A stretch of 64,000 nt of DNA from [Eubacterium] cellulosolvens LD2006 (GCF_000621585.1 NZ_JHXY01000017.1:1-64000), one strand, 5' to 3'. Counted from the stretch's first letter, positions 18,088 to 26,648 are shown. The notes: generated by a model not told the origin, from the sequence alone. Program-made: numbers and translations.

Positions 18088-19157
18088 AAAACGCCCTCAA
18101 CGCACTTTTTTTCATGAACAGATTGATAAACAGAAAGAATTTGCTTGCAATAGGAATCCAAATTGTCTATTTCTTCAGCTCTACGTAAAGCCCCTTGTGA
18201 TAGCCTATCATATTGTTGAGCGTCGTATAATAGGCTCATTATTTCACTTATATAGTCTTCTGTTTGTTCACAGATTCTTCCGCATGTATCATTCACTATT
18301 TTTTTTAACCCACCCGCACCGGAACAAATTACAGGTTTCCCTAATGCAAGCCCTTCTACCGCAGCCAAGCCATATCCTTCCCATGACGACGGCATACATA
18401 GTATTCGAGTTTGATTGAGAAACCAATATGGATTTTTCTGAAAACCCACTAATTCTATGGTGTCTATTAAATTCTCCTCTTTAATATGCTTTTTCACTTC
18501 TTCCGTCAGTTCGCCCCCACCTATCATCACCGCTTTCACAGATGGTAATAGATGCTTTATCCCTAAAATAATTCTAATAAACTCATGGGGATTTTTTGGG
18601 GGGGAAAGCCTACCCAAAAATGCAATGTCGTATTCTTTTACATTCGAGCCTTCAGCAAGTTGTCTGATTTTTTTTACATCAATTGGATTGCTAACAACAT
18701 CTGTCTTGCTCTTAAATTTTTTTCCAAATACGTATTCATCCATGATTGAATCAGACACCGAAAGTATCTTTGCAAACCCATTACAACATATTCCATAAAC
18801 AAGACTCTTTACACCGTATCTCTTTATCCATGGAGAATTATTATGGATGTGATTGATAATCGGTATTCTTGTTAACGTTGCAACACTTATGATGCCTGTT
18901 GTGTAATCATGCGCATGGATAATCTGTGGGTTCACACATTTGATCGCTTTTTTGACCTCTGTCACAGACATCTTATTTATTGGAAAGAAGTCAATATTAT
19001 TCTCCTCTAAATATTCTCGTATAGGGCCATCCATTGATACATATACAGCATCAACCGTGTCTCGGTATGCGTTGATCATTGTAATGACAACATTCTCAGC
19101 TCCTGAGTATTTATTTGTGTTCAATACATGCATCACCCTAAGTTTAGACATTGGCAT
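18084..19157 (-). CDS. Glycosyltransferase, GT4 family
   Basis: A 357-residue GT-B enzyme with LRVMHVLNTNKYSGAENVV, IIHAHDYTTG, IAFLGRLSPPKNP and MPSSWEGYGLAAVEGLALGKPVI. It is a paralogue of 14696-15736. Its start overlaps the end of the next GT4 gene by 8-14 bp depending on which ATG is used (MPMSK or MSK). A C7A6 run on the coding strand (G7 at 18598-18604) lies in the LSPPKNP motif. It likely adds an early sugar of the repeat unit. Confidence 0.87.
   Translation of the reverse strand: MPMSKLRVMHVLNTNKYSGAENVVITMINAYRDTVDAVYVSMDGPIREYLEENNIDFFPINKMSVTEVKKAIKCVNPQIIHAHDYTTGIISVATLTRIPIINHIHNNSPWIKRYGVKSLVYGICCNGFAKILSVSDSIMDEYVFGKKFKSKTDVVSNPIDVKKIRQLAEGSNVKEYDIAFLGRLSPPKNPHEFIRIILGIKHLLPSVKAVMIGGGELTEEVKKHIKEENLIDTIELVGFQKNPYWFLNQTRILCMPSSWEGYGLAAVEGLALGKPVICSGAGGLKKIVNDTCGRICEQTEDYISEIMSLLYDAQQYDRLSQGALRRAEEIDNLDSYCKQILSVYQSVHEKKCVEGVL
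18598..18604. repeat. Poly-G tract (G7) inside a GT4 gene
   Basis: Seven Gs preceded by six Ts, at the same codon position as the G9 tract of the paralogue at 15187-15195. Confidence 0.65.
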
Positions 19158-20274
19158 AAACTTCTTTCATCTTTTTGTTTACTTCACCCTTATCAAAAGC
19201 CTTAATCTTCTTCCTGTTGTAATTTCCCAATTCTTTTCTTTGGTTTTCATCCATTTCTATCGCCTGCTCGACCGCTTTTTTTATCTCTTCAATCTTCAAA
19301 GGATTAAAAAGACAACCTCCCGTTTCATCCAACATATCTATACTCCCTCGAATCTTTCCAGCACAACAAGGCAACGCGCTCGCCATCGCTTCCATAAGGC
19401 TAACATTCAATCCTTCTCGTATCGAAGGGAGGATATAAATATCCGCTGCATCATAGAAATCTGAAATATCTGAGCGGTATCCCGTTAATCGTAGATCGAC
19501 ATTGCTCTGTTTTGCTACGATACTTAATGCGTCTCCCAAGGTTCCCTTCCCGACAATCACATAAGTGATATTTTCAATCCCTTTTAGCGCCTTGATGACA
19601 GATTTATGATTCTTATTCTCATTAAGTTCCCCAACTGACAGCAGTAATAATCTATCCTCTGCTAATCCCAATTCTTTTCTAATTCGTTCACGTCCATTAT
19701 CCCGTGGTTTGAACTTTTCTGTATCAACTCCGACACCCGGAATATAAACCGTTTTTCTTGCCTTGAATTTTGTTTTTGCCCTATGATAGTCTTCCTTATT
19801 TATCGTAATCAGAACATCAGTGTAACGACTCAAATATTTCTCAATCGGATAAAAGACTATCCAATTCTTCATAGGTGCGCCGTCATAGAAGTGAAAACCG
19901 TGTGCAGTATAAATTACTTTTATTCTTGTTTTGTGAGCAGCCCTCCTCAAAATCGCTGATGCAATCGGTGTGTGTGTATGAACGAAAGAATAGTTACGTT
20001 CTCTTAAAAGCTTAAGTGTTTCTTTATATGCTGCTATATGTTTGCTTATCTCTCTCGGACTTCTGGAAAAATCGATTTGAACGCACTCGATATTCATTTC
20101 TGTCATTTGATCCTTAAACTTCTGTACCCGTTCAGATGTCCAAACACTTGTATCTGTAAAATTCGCTGCAACATCCACTACATAGCCCAACCCTTGAAGA
20201 ATGCGAATATTGTTCATATTGAATTGTCCGATCATAGATGGTACAGTAGCTACCATTAACATTCGTTTTTCCAT
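19144..20274 (-). CDS. Glycosyltransferase, GT4 family (EpsD-like)
   Basis: A 376-residue GT-B enzyme, the complete version of the truncated gene at 15797-16673. It shows LMVATVPSMIGQFNMNNI, YSFVHTHTPIAS, IYTAHGFHFYDGAP (typical of the EpsD/CapM-like group), VGELNENKNH and LPSIREGLNVSLMEAMASALP with the EX7E pair. I use the ATG at 20274 (MEKRMLM). GGAGA lies only 1-2 nt upstream, which is unusually close, so the ATG of MLMV or a TTG at 20316 behind GGGGAG are alternatives. It overlaps the next GT4 gene and is likely the enzyme acting straight after the initiating transferase. Confidence 0.85.
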   Translation of the reverse strand: MEKRMLMVATVPSMIGQFNMNNIRILQGLGYVVDVAANFTDTSVWTSERVQKFKDQMTEMNIECVQIDFSRSPREISKHIAAYKETLKLLRERNYSFVHTHTPIASAILRRAAHKTRIKVIYTAHGFHFYDGAPMKNWIVFYPIEKYLSRYTDVLITINKEDYHRAKTKFKARKTVYIPGVGVDTEKFKPRDNGRERIRKELGLAEDRLLLLSVGELNENKNHKSVIKALKGIENITYVIVGKGTLGDALSIVAKQSNVDLRLTGYRSDISDFYDAADIYILPSIREGLNVSLMEAMASALPCCAGKIRGSIDMLDETGGCLFNPLKIEEIKKAVEQAIEMDENQRKELGNYNRKKIKAFDKGEVNKKMKEVYANV

Positions 20275-20332
20275 ATCTCCGCGCCCTTTGTTGCATTCCT
20301 TTTTAAAGGTATTCAATCTCCCCTAACAACAT

Positions 20333-20980
20333 TTATTCGAAGTACTTTATCACCTGCGCCGGGCTTCCCACCGCCGTACACCTCTCCGGTATATCTTTTA
20401 CAACCGTTGATCCCGCTCCGATGATGCTGTAATTCCCGATTTTCTTTCCCTGAATTATTTGCATCCCAGTTCCCAGTTCAACAGCATGCCCGATCTCGCT
20501 CATTCCCGAGATATTTGCCGACGGATAACAAGTGACAAAATCCTCTAGAACAGCATCATGTCCTACCGTACAGTCGAGATTGATAATTACATGTCTGCCA
20601 ATAGTGACATTGACCGTAATGATCGTATGCGCACAGATGATTGTTCCTTCACCGATTGACACATACTCCGACATCTCGACGCTCGGATCTATGATGGTTC
20701 CGAATTTGATGTCCGGGTTTTCTCCCCTTATGCGGGACACGATCTTCTCTCTTGTTCTCGCCGAACCGACGGCTATAACGCAATAAGCACCCGGATACTT
20801 CTTTAGATCGTCTTCATTCCCAAGCACCGGATACCCATTTATTGTTGTATTCTGTAACGTTTCATTTCCATCTATAAAACCCAAAAGATTCCAGGTTGGA
20901 GAGTTCTTATTGATACGCTCTACCGCCCAGACGACCTCTCTTCCAAATCCACCTGCGCCAATAATAATCAGATCTTTCAT
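20333..20980 (-). CDS. Sugar O-/N-acetyltransferase (NeuD/PglD family)
   Basis: A 215-residue protein with an N-terminal nucleotide-sugar-binding Rossmann-like domain (KDLIIIGAGGFGREVVWAV, GFIDGN, GYPVLGNEDDL). A left-handed beta-helix of hexapeptide repeats follows (TIICAHTIITVNVTIG, VIINLDCTVGHDAVLEDFV). The histidine in VGHDA corresponds to the catalytic base of PglD. AGGAGG lies 8 nt before the ATG at 20980. It transfers acetyl from acetyl-CoA to a sugar amine or hydroxyl. Two such genes are present, so one may act on the lipid-linked first sugar and the other on a branch sugar. Confidence 0.85.
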   Translation of the reverse strand: MKDLIIIGAGGFGREVVWAVERINKNSPTWNLLGFIDGNETLQNTTINGYPVLGNEDDLKKYPGAYCVIAVGSARTREKIVSRIRGENPDIKFGTIIDPSVEMSEYVSIGEGTIICAHTIITVNVTIGRHVIINLDCTVGHDAVLEDFVTCYPSANISGMSEIGHAVELGTGMQIIQGKKIGNYSIIGAGSTVVKDIPERCTAVGSPAQVIKYFE

Positions 20981-21040
20981 CACACCGCCCTCCTGTCTGC
21001 TTTCTGTAAAAAGCCACTGAGGGGTTGATACATGATGCGA

Positions 21041-21703
21041 TCATATTTGTTCCGGAGGGCTCGCCCCCCCCTCGGTCATATGTGACTTATTTGAACGCTT
21101 CGCCGGCACACCAATATAAATTCCTTTTTCTTCTATATTATGTATAACAACAGCACCGGCACCAATCGTTATATCCGGACAGATATTGACATTATTGCTT
21201 ACTGTAGCTCCTGCTCCGACCCATACCCTGTTTCCGATCTTTACGGTTCCGCACAGATGTGCACCAACCGAAATGTGACTATAATCGCCAACGATACAGT
21301 CATGGTCTACAGACGCAGATGTATTTACAATGCATCCCATCCCTATTTTTGTTCCCGGATTGACTACGGTTCCTGCCATCACTACCGTTCCCCCTCCGAT
21401 CTCTGTATCATCTGCTATCACTGCATCCGGATGGATCAGTGTCGGAAAACTTCTTTCCTTGTTCCGTTCCATAAGTTTCATTCTTATGAATGGATTTCCG
21501 ACGGCAACAAACAAATCTCCTTCAAGCTCTCGATCTCTTGTATCCGGTCCTATCACCGGGTAACCGAAACATTCCTTAACACTTGTATCATTATCAAGGA
21601 ACACGATATCCTCATATCCCTTCCTTTTAGCGATGTCCGCTACAACTTTTCCATGTCCACCAGCGCCTATGATGATCAATCTGTTCCGGCTGTCGCCTCC
21701 CAT
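21041..21703 (-). CDS. UDP-4-amino-sugar N-acetyltransferase-like (PglD-like)
   Basis: A 220-residue member of the same family: NRLIIIGAGGHGKVVADIAKRKGY, FLDNDTS, GYPVIGPD, then a hexapeptide helix with NTSASVDHDCIVGDYSHISVG, the histidine again in the catalytic position. The start overlaps the PglC-like gene by 28 bp. With the aminotransferase two genes upstream it makes the PglE-PglC-PglD set known for bacillosamine-type sugars. A G8 run (21064-21071) codes for the EGGAS tail near the stop, so slippage would change only the last residues. Confidence 0.85.
   Translation of the reverse strand: MGGDSRNRLIIIGAGGHGKVVADIAKRKGYEDIVFLDNDTSVKECFGYPVIGPDTRDRELEGDLFVAVGNPFIRMKLMERNKERSFPTLIHPDAVIADDTEIGGGTVVMAGTVVNPGTKIGMGCIVNTSASVDHDCIVGDYSHISVGAHLCGTVKIGNRVWVGAGATVSNNVNICPDITIGAGAVVIHNIEEKGIYIGVPAKRSNKSHMTEGGASPPEQI
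21064..21071. repeat. Poly-C tract (C8) near the end of the PglD-like gene
   Basis: Eight Cs on the plus strand encode part of the C-terminal EGGASPP segment. Confidence 0.65.
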
Positions 21704-22443
21704 TCTGTCTTCACCCCTTCCAGCGTTCCCATAAATTCTTCCATCGTTGCCGATGTGTCTGAGCTGATTCCGTCACGTTTTACAACCGATTTTATCGTAT
21801 CCATCACGATCTTCAGGTCGTTTGTAAACGTAATGTTTTTTGTATACCGGACATCCATTGCCAGGCGCTCTTCCCATGAAAGGCTATTTCTTCCATTTGC
21901 CTGTGCATAGCCGGTAAGTCCCGGTCTTACATCATGTCTCTGATGCTGTTCATTGTTATATCTTTCTAAATAGCGAACCAGAAGCGGTCTCGGCCCGACG
22001 ATACTCATATCCCCCTTGATGATATTGAACAACTCCGGAAGTTCATCGAGCGAAGTACTGCGAAGGAATTTGCCAAACTCTGTCAATCTGTATTCATCCG
22101 GCAATAATTCTCCGTTTTCATCCCTCTCATTCGTCATTGTTCGGAACTTATAGATCTTGAAGATCTTCTCGTCCCTTCCCGGTCTTTCCTGTATATAAAG
22201 CACCGGTGATCCCAACTTGGTCCTGACCAAAATCGCTGTAATTCCAATGACAGGACTTAGTACGATCAGTGCTCCCGTCGAGAGAAAAACATCCAGAACT
22301 CGCTTAAAGAAGGCCTCATAGATGCCCTTCGGCCTGTGGTTATTCTCTTTCTTTTCCAACAGCTGCACGATTCCGGCAACTGTTCCTGCCAGTGCAGCAA
22401 TTCCAACGATAATCTTGATTACTTTGATCGTTTTTCTCCACAT
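21676..22443 (-). CDS. Initiating sugar-phosphate transferase (PglC/WcaJ-C type)
   Basis: A 255-residue monotopic or bitopic membrane enzyme that starts the repeat unit by moving a sugar phosphate to undecaprenyl phosphate. There are two hydrophobic stretches, VIKIIVGIAALAGTVAGIVQ and VFLSTGALIVLSPVIGITAI. The catalytic core follows with YKFRTM, STSLDELPELFNIIKGDMSIVGPRP and PGLTGYAQANGR. The short N terminus resembles PglC more than the five-helix WbaP/WcaJ form, apart from one extra N-terminal helix. AGGAG precedes the ATG. The neighbours (PglE- and PglD-like) suggest a diacetylated amino-sugar as first sugar. Confidence 0.9.
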   Translation of the reverse strand: MWRKTIKVIKIIVGIAALAGTVAGIVQLLEKKENNHRPKGIYEAFFKRVLDVFLSTGALIVLSPVIGITAILVRTKLGSPVLYIQERPGRDEKIFKIYKFRTMTNERDENGELLPDEYRLTEFGKFLRSTSLDELPELFNIIKGDMSIVGPRPLLVRYLERYNNEQHQRHDVRPGLTGYAQANGRNSLSWEERLAMDVRYTKNITFTNDLKIVMDTIKSVVKRDGISSDTSATMEEFMGTLEGVKTEWEATAGTD

Positions 22444-22505
22444 CCGATGCTCCTGTTCCGGGTCGATTGCTTTCCTCTACTCAACTCAGATTTCGATCAT
22501 TCAGA

Positions 22506-23771
22506 TCACTCAAAACATCTATGCACAATCTCAATCACGATATCTTGCTCTTCTTTCGTCATCTTATTATCACTTGGCAGACACACGCCCCTTCGGAAGA
22601 TATCCGCCCCCGCATCCGGAACATTTTTCCCTTTCTCAGCCACTACAAAGTCCTGATTCCGGTAAATCGGTTGCAGATGCATGGGTTTCCAGATCGGTCG
22701 TCCTTCCGCATTGTAGGATTTTAGTGCCGCAAGGATTTCTCCGGGACAGGACGTTCCATGTTCGGAGATCCAGAGTTCATCTTTGTCACTCCGCACCGTC
22801 CGGCACATGGCCTTCGGATCGATGAGTATACAGCTCAGCCAGTAATTGGGTTTGCTGTTCTTTTCATCGAAGGGGTTCATGGTGACCGGAAGATCTTTCA
22901 GACCGTCTTTGTATCTTCGGTAGATCTGACGCTTCTGCTCGATATGTTCATCCAGATAGGGGAGCTGACCTCGCAGGATGCCGGCGATGATGTTACTCAT
23001 CCGGTAGTTGTAGCCCAGCTCTTCGTGCTGATACCAGGGCGCTGCCTCCCTGCTCTGGGTGGACCACTTGCGTACTCTGCTCGCGTCCTCTTCGGAATCT
23101 GTCAAAAGAAAACCGCCGGAACTTCCGGTAATAATCTTGTTTCCATTTCCGGAGAGGATACTCACATCTCCAAAACTTCCGGTCTGCGCTCCCTGAAAAG
23201 ACGCGCCGAAGGACTCCGCCGCGTCTTCCACGATCAGTACCCCGTGGCGATCCGCGATCTTGCGGATCTCATCGATTTTTGCCGGGGATCCGTAGAGATG
23301 CGCCATGACGATGAGCTTCACGTCCGGATACTTTTTAAAAGCCTTCTCCAGTGCCTTCGGATCCATGTTCCAGGTTTCATGCTCAGAATCAATGAATACG
23401 GGCGTTCCGCCTTCATAGCAGATCGGATTCACCGTCGCGGCAAACGTCATGTCGCTGGCGAAGACCTTCTTGCCGGCCAGACTTCCCTGTCCTGCCGGAG
23501 GCTGTCCGTACAGCTTTTCTGCGCAAAGCCGGATCGCAAGATGCAAAGCGGCTGAGCCGGAAGCAAGTGCCACGGCGTATTTTCTGCCAACAATTCCTGC
23601 CACCTGTTCTTCGATGACATTTATGTTTTCTCCGACGGTAGATACCCAGTTCGTCCGGATTGCTTCATCCACCCACTTCTGCTCGTCACCGTGCATCGTA
23701 GGACTCGACAGCCAGATCTTATTTTCAAAAGGTTTTAACCCCTGAAATCTGGGATCGTTGATGTAATCCAT
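22506..23771 (-). CDS. PLP-dependent sugar aminotransferase (DegT/DnrJ/EryC1, PglE-like)
   Basis: A 421-residue fold-type I aminotransferase that makes a 4-amino sugar from a 4-keto nucleotide sugar using glutamate. Seen are TVGENINVIEEQVA, ALASGSAALHLAIRL, EDAAESFGASFQG and the PLP lysine in GNGNKIITGSSGG. The family average is 370-400 residues; a slightly longer middle is present. It is the first gene of the polysaccharide operon (AGGGGAA before the ATG). The dehydratase that would make its substrate is not in the window. Confidence 0.9.
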   Translation of the reverse strand: MDYINDPRFQGLKPFENKIWLSSPTMHGDEQKWVDEAIRTNWVSTVGENINVIEEQVAGIVGRKYAVALASGSAALHLAIRLCAEKLYGQPPAGQGSLAGKKVFASDMTFAATVNPICYEGGTPVFIDSEHETWNMDPKALEKAFKKYPDVKLIVMAHLYGSPAKIDEIRKIADRHGVLIVEDAAESFGASFQGAQTGSFGDVSILSGNGNKIITGSSGGFLLTDSEEDASRVRKWSTQSREAAPWYQHEELGYNYRMSNIIAGILRGQLPYLDEHIEQKRQIYRRYKDGLKDLPVTMNPFDEKNSKPNYWLSCILIDPKAMCRTVRSDKDELWISEHGTSCPGEILAALKSYNAEGRPIWKPMHLQPIYRNQDFVVAEKGKNVPDAGADIFRRGVCLPSDNKMTKEEQDIVIEIVHRCFE

Positions 23772-24398
23772 AACGGTTCCCCTTTTCCCTCATTCACTTT
23801 TTATTAGTTGCTGGTAAATTAAGACTTCTTATTGATTGTTTCCGTTACAAAAAATACAAAATGATACTTCTCTTAACAAAAACCACAGTTCATACTGCTA
23901 TAAAGAATGCTTGATGCTTTATGAAAGCCGAATAGATTTGAAAAACCCAACATAGAACTTCGCCTTAGAATGGCTGGTTTTTCAACTGTATAAAAAAAAT
24001 GTCCATTACATCGTTTATGAAAAATAAAGAGTTGCAGGACATATTTATCTGAATATTTATTGCTTTGGTATCTATTATGTTACCTCTATATGACCAATTT
24101 TGCAACCAATTCTTACATTTTTCTTAGTTTTCATATATCCTCCCGATACTGGTCGATATTTCTTTTTGTGCAAGAAAAAAAATCCTCGCATCAATCTGCC
24201 ATGGATCTCGTTTCTTCGATTTCGTTTTCTTTTTTTCACGCTTTGCCGGTACATTCTACCCTCGCCCTTTTTCTCCAACAGGACGTCCTACAAAGCCTCG
24301 TCGGGTATTCGGTACGGAAATGCTCGCAGCAACTAGACGCACCTGTTTTCCGTTACTAAAATACCTTGGTGCAAACCCATCTCCAAAGAGACGATTAA
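23772..24398. other. AT-rich gap with a 10-bp inverted repeat
   Basis: No gene is supported in these 627 bp. The arms TTGAAAAACC (23938-23947) and GGTTTTTCAA (23976-23985) pair perfectly around 28 nt, and T- and A-runs follow. It could be the end of an insertion sequence or part of the control region of the polysaccharide operon, whose first gene starts at 23771. Short open frames in 24060-24360 show no family features. Confidence 0.4.
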
Positions 24399-24584
24399 AA
24401 GTATAAGTTTCAGTATGACTTGAACGCCATCCTGTCCATGCTCGTTTTCACACGCATCATTTACCCAGGTTCAAAAAGATCTTCCATGGAGCTGGCCCAG
24501 AAGTTTCTTGAAAAACCAGAATGCGAACTTCATCAAGTGTATAGAGCATTGGAAGTTTTATCGAAAGAAAACGACTTCTTTCAA
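24399..24584 (+). pseudogene. IS1634/IS4-type transposase, internal fragment
   Basis: A stretch of about 62 codons (KYKFQYDLNAILSML, TRIIYPGSKRSS, FLEKPECELHQVYRALEVL) matches the region before the first catalytic aspartate in IS1634-like transposases of Clostridia. It is open only in this stretch: an in-frame TAA lies directly upstream and the similarity stops after NDFFQ. The DDE residues are absent, so this is a relic. Confidence 0.7.
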
Positions 24585-24644
24585 TTGGGGTATTCGTTTG
24601 AGGTTAGGATCTCAACAGCGAATCCTGTTATTTTGTCCCAAACA

Positions 24645-24737
24645 TATTTCACATCCGAATCCAAAACATCATACTGGGTCTTCTTGCCTTTTATACTCAT
24701 CTCTATTACTTCAAGTGTACTTCAATGTCAACTTCAA
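24645..24737. repeat. Collapsed second copy of the AlbA_2 gene and its CTTCAA array
   Basis: Bases 24645-24706 match 25713-25774, inside the adjacent AlbA_2 gene, with few changes. From 24709 the sequence continues with three CTTCAA boxes (24709, 24720, 24732) that match the promoter array at 26225-26309. The middle (the gene's start) is missing, as if a duplicate of gene plus array had suffered an internal deletion. Confidence 0.75.
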
Positions 24738-24754
24738 GTTCACGTGTCGAGCCA

Positions 24755-26197
24755 TTATTCAACAGTAACCATTTCCGGATTTGTTTTATAATATGTTGCC
24801 CTTGAAACCTTGCTCTTCACTAAGTAATCGTTATTTTCCATATTTCCGAGGATCTGTTTTCGTAGATATGTAGAATCACTGATTCCTAAATGTGCTGCTA
24901 TTTCTGCGACCTTACGAGCTTTCAGGTAACAGAACGACAGTACTTTTCCATCAAGGTTTGTTCCCCCCGGAACAGGAGCGAACGTAAGCACAGGTAATGT
25001 TTCATCCTCGACGCCTTTTTCATAAGTCAAATCGGGAAGTACCAAGGTAAAATGATCTGAGGAAGAATATATATAAGGTTTATGTGCTTCATCAGCAGTT
25101 GCATATTCTTCTGTTATCTTATCAAATCCGGTACCTGCAGCCTCCATGACATTACAAGCTACCAATACCCCTGATATCAACTCGTTTCTTCTTTTAGAGA
25201 TGACTCCTGATAAGTCATACGTCTTACCAAGCTTTTCTCCCCTGTAAAAACCACCTGGCGATGATATCTCCAATCGATCCTTAAATAGATCTACTTGTAT
25301 TTGTGTTCCATCCAGGTAATAATCGCGATGAGCCACTGCATTAATCACGCCCTCAAACAGCGCTCTTGCTGGATATGCATCTATGTTAATTCGCTCATCA
25401 GGCATTTTTACCATTGAATGATTCATTCTCTGCTTTACAAAGGCCATAATATACTCAATCGAGCTTGTAATATTTCCACAAAATTTATTTATAGTAACAA
25501 TTCTTTCGCTACCTTTATTAAACCCGGAAAAAACGGAACATTGAACCTCTGTTTTCTTTCCCATATACTCATCAAGAAACAAAACAGCTCCATTGAGCAA
25601 ATATCCATTCTCATTCACAAAGCCTAATGACTTAAGCGCCTTTTCTTTAAGACTTGCTCCATCATTATGTTTTTCATAGAATTCACACAAATCTGTCAAT
25701 TTATCCCAATCGTATTTCACATCCGAATCCAAAACATCATATTGAGTTTTCTTGCTTTTTACGCTCATCTCTATGATTTCTTCATAAGTGGCTCCATTTG
25801 TGAAACCATCCCTTCTCATATAAATTGAAGGGATATTCTTGTACTTCAGAATAACAGGTTTTACCGGTGATTCATCTACGCGCACTTTAATGATAAAACG
25901 CTCGTTCCCTTTGATCTCATATCTGATAAATGAAATCTTCATTGCCGGTCTGGGTGTCAAATGCTCATTCACCTGATTATTAAAATAGTTTCTTTCGTTA
26001 TCCGCGCTCTTTCTATCAAATCCGATCAGCTTATTTGTTTTATCCTCTACACCAATGTAAAACTCTCCGCCGAGAGCATTTGCAAACCCGGCAATACTTT
26101 TCAGCCAACCAACAACATCATCGCGATTCAAGATTGATTTTGCTTCAAACCTATCGTTCTCTAACTGCAGATCTTCAATTATTTCTTCCAGATACAT
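24755..26197 (-). CDS. AlbA_2-domain putative transcriptional regulator (RecG-like C-terminal domain)
   Basis: A 480-residue protein. The N-terminal 125 residues are an AlbA_2 (schlafen-type) domain (ENDRFEAKS, FANALGGEFYIGVED, PSIYMRRDGFTNGAT). The middle has an HATPase_c_4-like segment (YPARALFEGVINAVAHRDYYLDG and GGFYRGEKLG, then AAGTGFDKI). The end looks like a winged helix (VAEIAAHLGISDSTYLRKQI). Such proteins are common in Firmicutes and Bacteroidetes, are usually annotated as regulators, and have no settled biochemical role. It has its own promoter region, with eight CTTCAA boxes directly upstream. A damaged copy of gene and array lies after its stop. Confidence 0.85.
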   Translation of the reverse strand: MYLEEIIEDLQLENDRFEAKSILNRDDVVGWLKSIAGFANALGGEFYIGVEDKTNKLIGFDRKSADNERNYFNNQVNEHLTPRPAMKISFIRYEIKGNERFIIKVRVDESPVKPVILKYKNIPSIYMRRDGFTNGATYEEIIEMSVKSKKTQYDVLDSDVKYDWDKLTDLCEFYEKHNDGASLKEKALKSLGFVNENGYLLNGAVLFLDEYMGKKTEVQCSVFSGFNKGSERIVTINKFCGNITSSIEYIMAFVKQRMNHSMVKMPDERINIDAYPARALFEGVINAVAHRDYYLDGTQIQVDLFKDRLEISSPGGFYRGEKLGKTYDLSGVISKRRNELISGVLVACNVMEAAGTGFDKITEEYATADEAHKPYIYSSSDHFTLVLPDLTYEKGVEDETLPVLTFAPVPGGTNLDGKVLSFCYLKARKVAEIAAHLGISDSTYLRKQILGNMENNDYLVKSKVSRATYYKTNPEMVTVE

Positions 26198-26224
26198 TTG
26201 GTTTCACCCTCTTTTCTTGAACTA

Positions 26225-26309
26225 CTTCAACATTACTTCAAGTGCGCTTCAAAGTCAACTTCAAGTTCACTTCAAAGTCAACTTCAATATCACTTCAATT
26301 AAGCTTCAA
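26225..26309. promoter_or_regulatory. Array of eight CTTCAA boxes at one-helical-turn spacing
   Basis: CTTCAA occurs at 26225, 26236, 26247, 26259, 26270, 26282, 26293 and 26304, with steps of 11, 11, 12, 11, 12, 11 and 11 bp. An inverted TTGAAG follows at 26315. The array ends 28 bp before the ATG of the AlbA_2 gene. This spacing puts every box on the same face of the DNA, as in arrays bound by a cooperating protein. Confidence 0.75.
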
Positions 26310-26343
26310 ATAGGTTGAAGAAGAGCAGAAACGGCTGAAGCAG

Positions 26344-26508
26344 GAGTAAATCAACCGTGCATTGAAGTTTTTTATACGCACAAATTATATGTTGTGTGTA
26401 CTTTTACCTAAATCCTATTCCTAATGAATATGGGGACACCATGAGAAAATGTATGGTGAGAGACTGAGCGCAGTGGCTCCGGATATGAAACTTAAGAAGG
26501 GATATGCG
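26344..26508. repeat. 165-bp direct repeat, copy A (AbiE operator region)
   Basis: This matches 27577-27740 at an offset near 1,233 bp. Shared are AAATCAACCGTG, a TACGCAC...GTGTGTAC palindrome (26373-26402), TTTTACCTAAAT, AACACCATG and GGCTCCGGA. A partial third copy of the last part lies at 26575-26626. It sits downstream of the damaged toxin gene, so the antitoxin module is bracketed by copies of its own control region. Confidence 0.75.
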
Positions 26509-26648
26509 GTTATTATAAACAGGGAATTTTCCTTTTGAAGTTAAGATACCAACAGCGTGTCCTGTTGATCGTTCAAGAATGAGCACAGAAGCTCTGAAAA
26601 TGAAACTTGAGAAGAAATGTGCAGACAGGCAGGGCGTTCGAGACCTGC

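Noticed and set aside
24075-24278. Possible gene between the aminotransferase and the transposase remnant
   Set aside because: The short frames on both strands are lysine- or phenylalanine-rich, with no start site and no match to a known family.
26225-26309. CTTCAA array as a small CRISPR array
   Set aside because: The unit is 6 bp with 5-6 bp gaps; CRISPR repeats and spacers are 20-40 bp and no cas gene is present.
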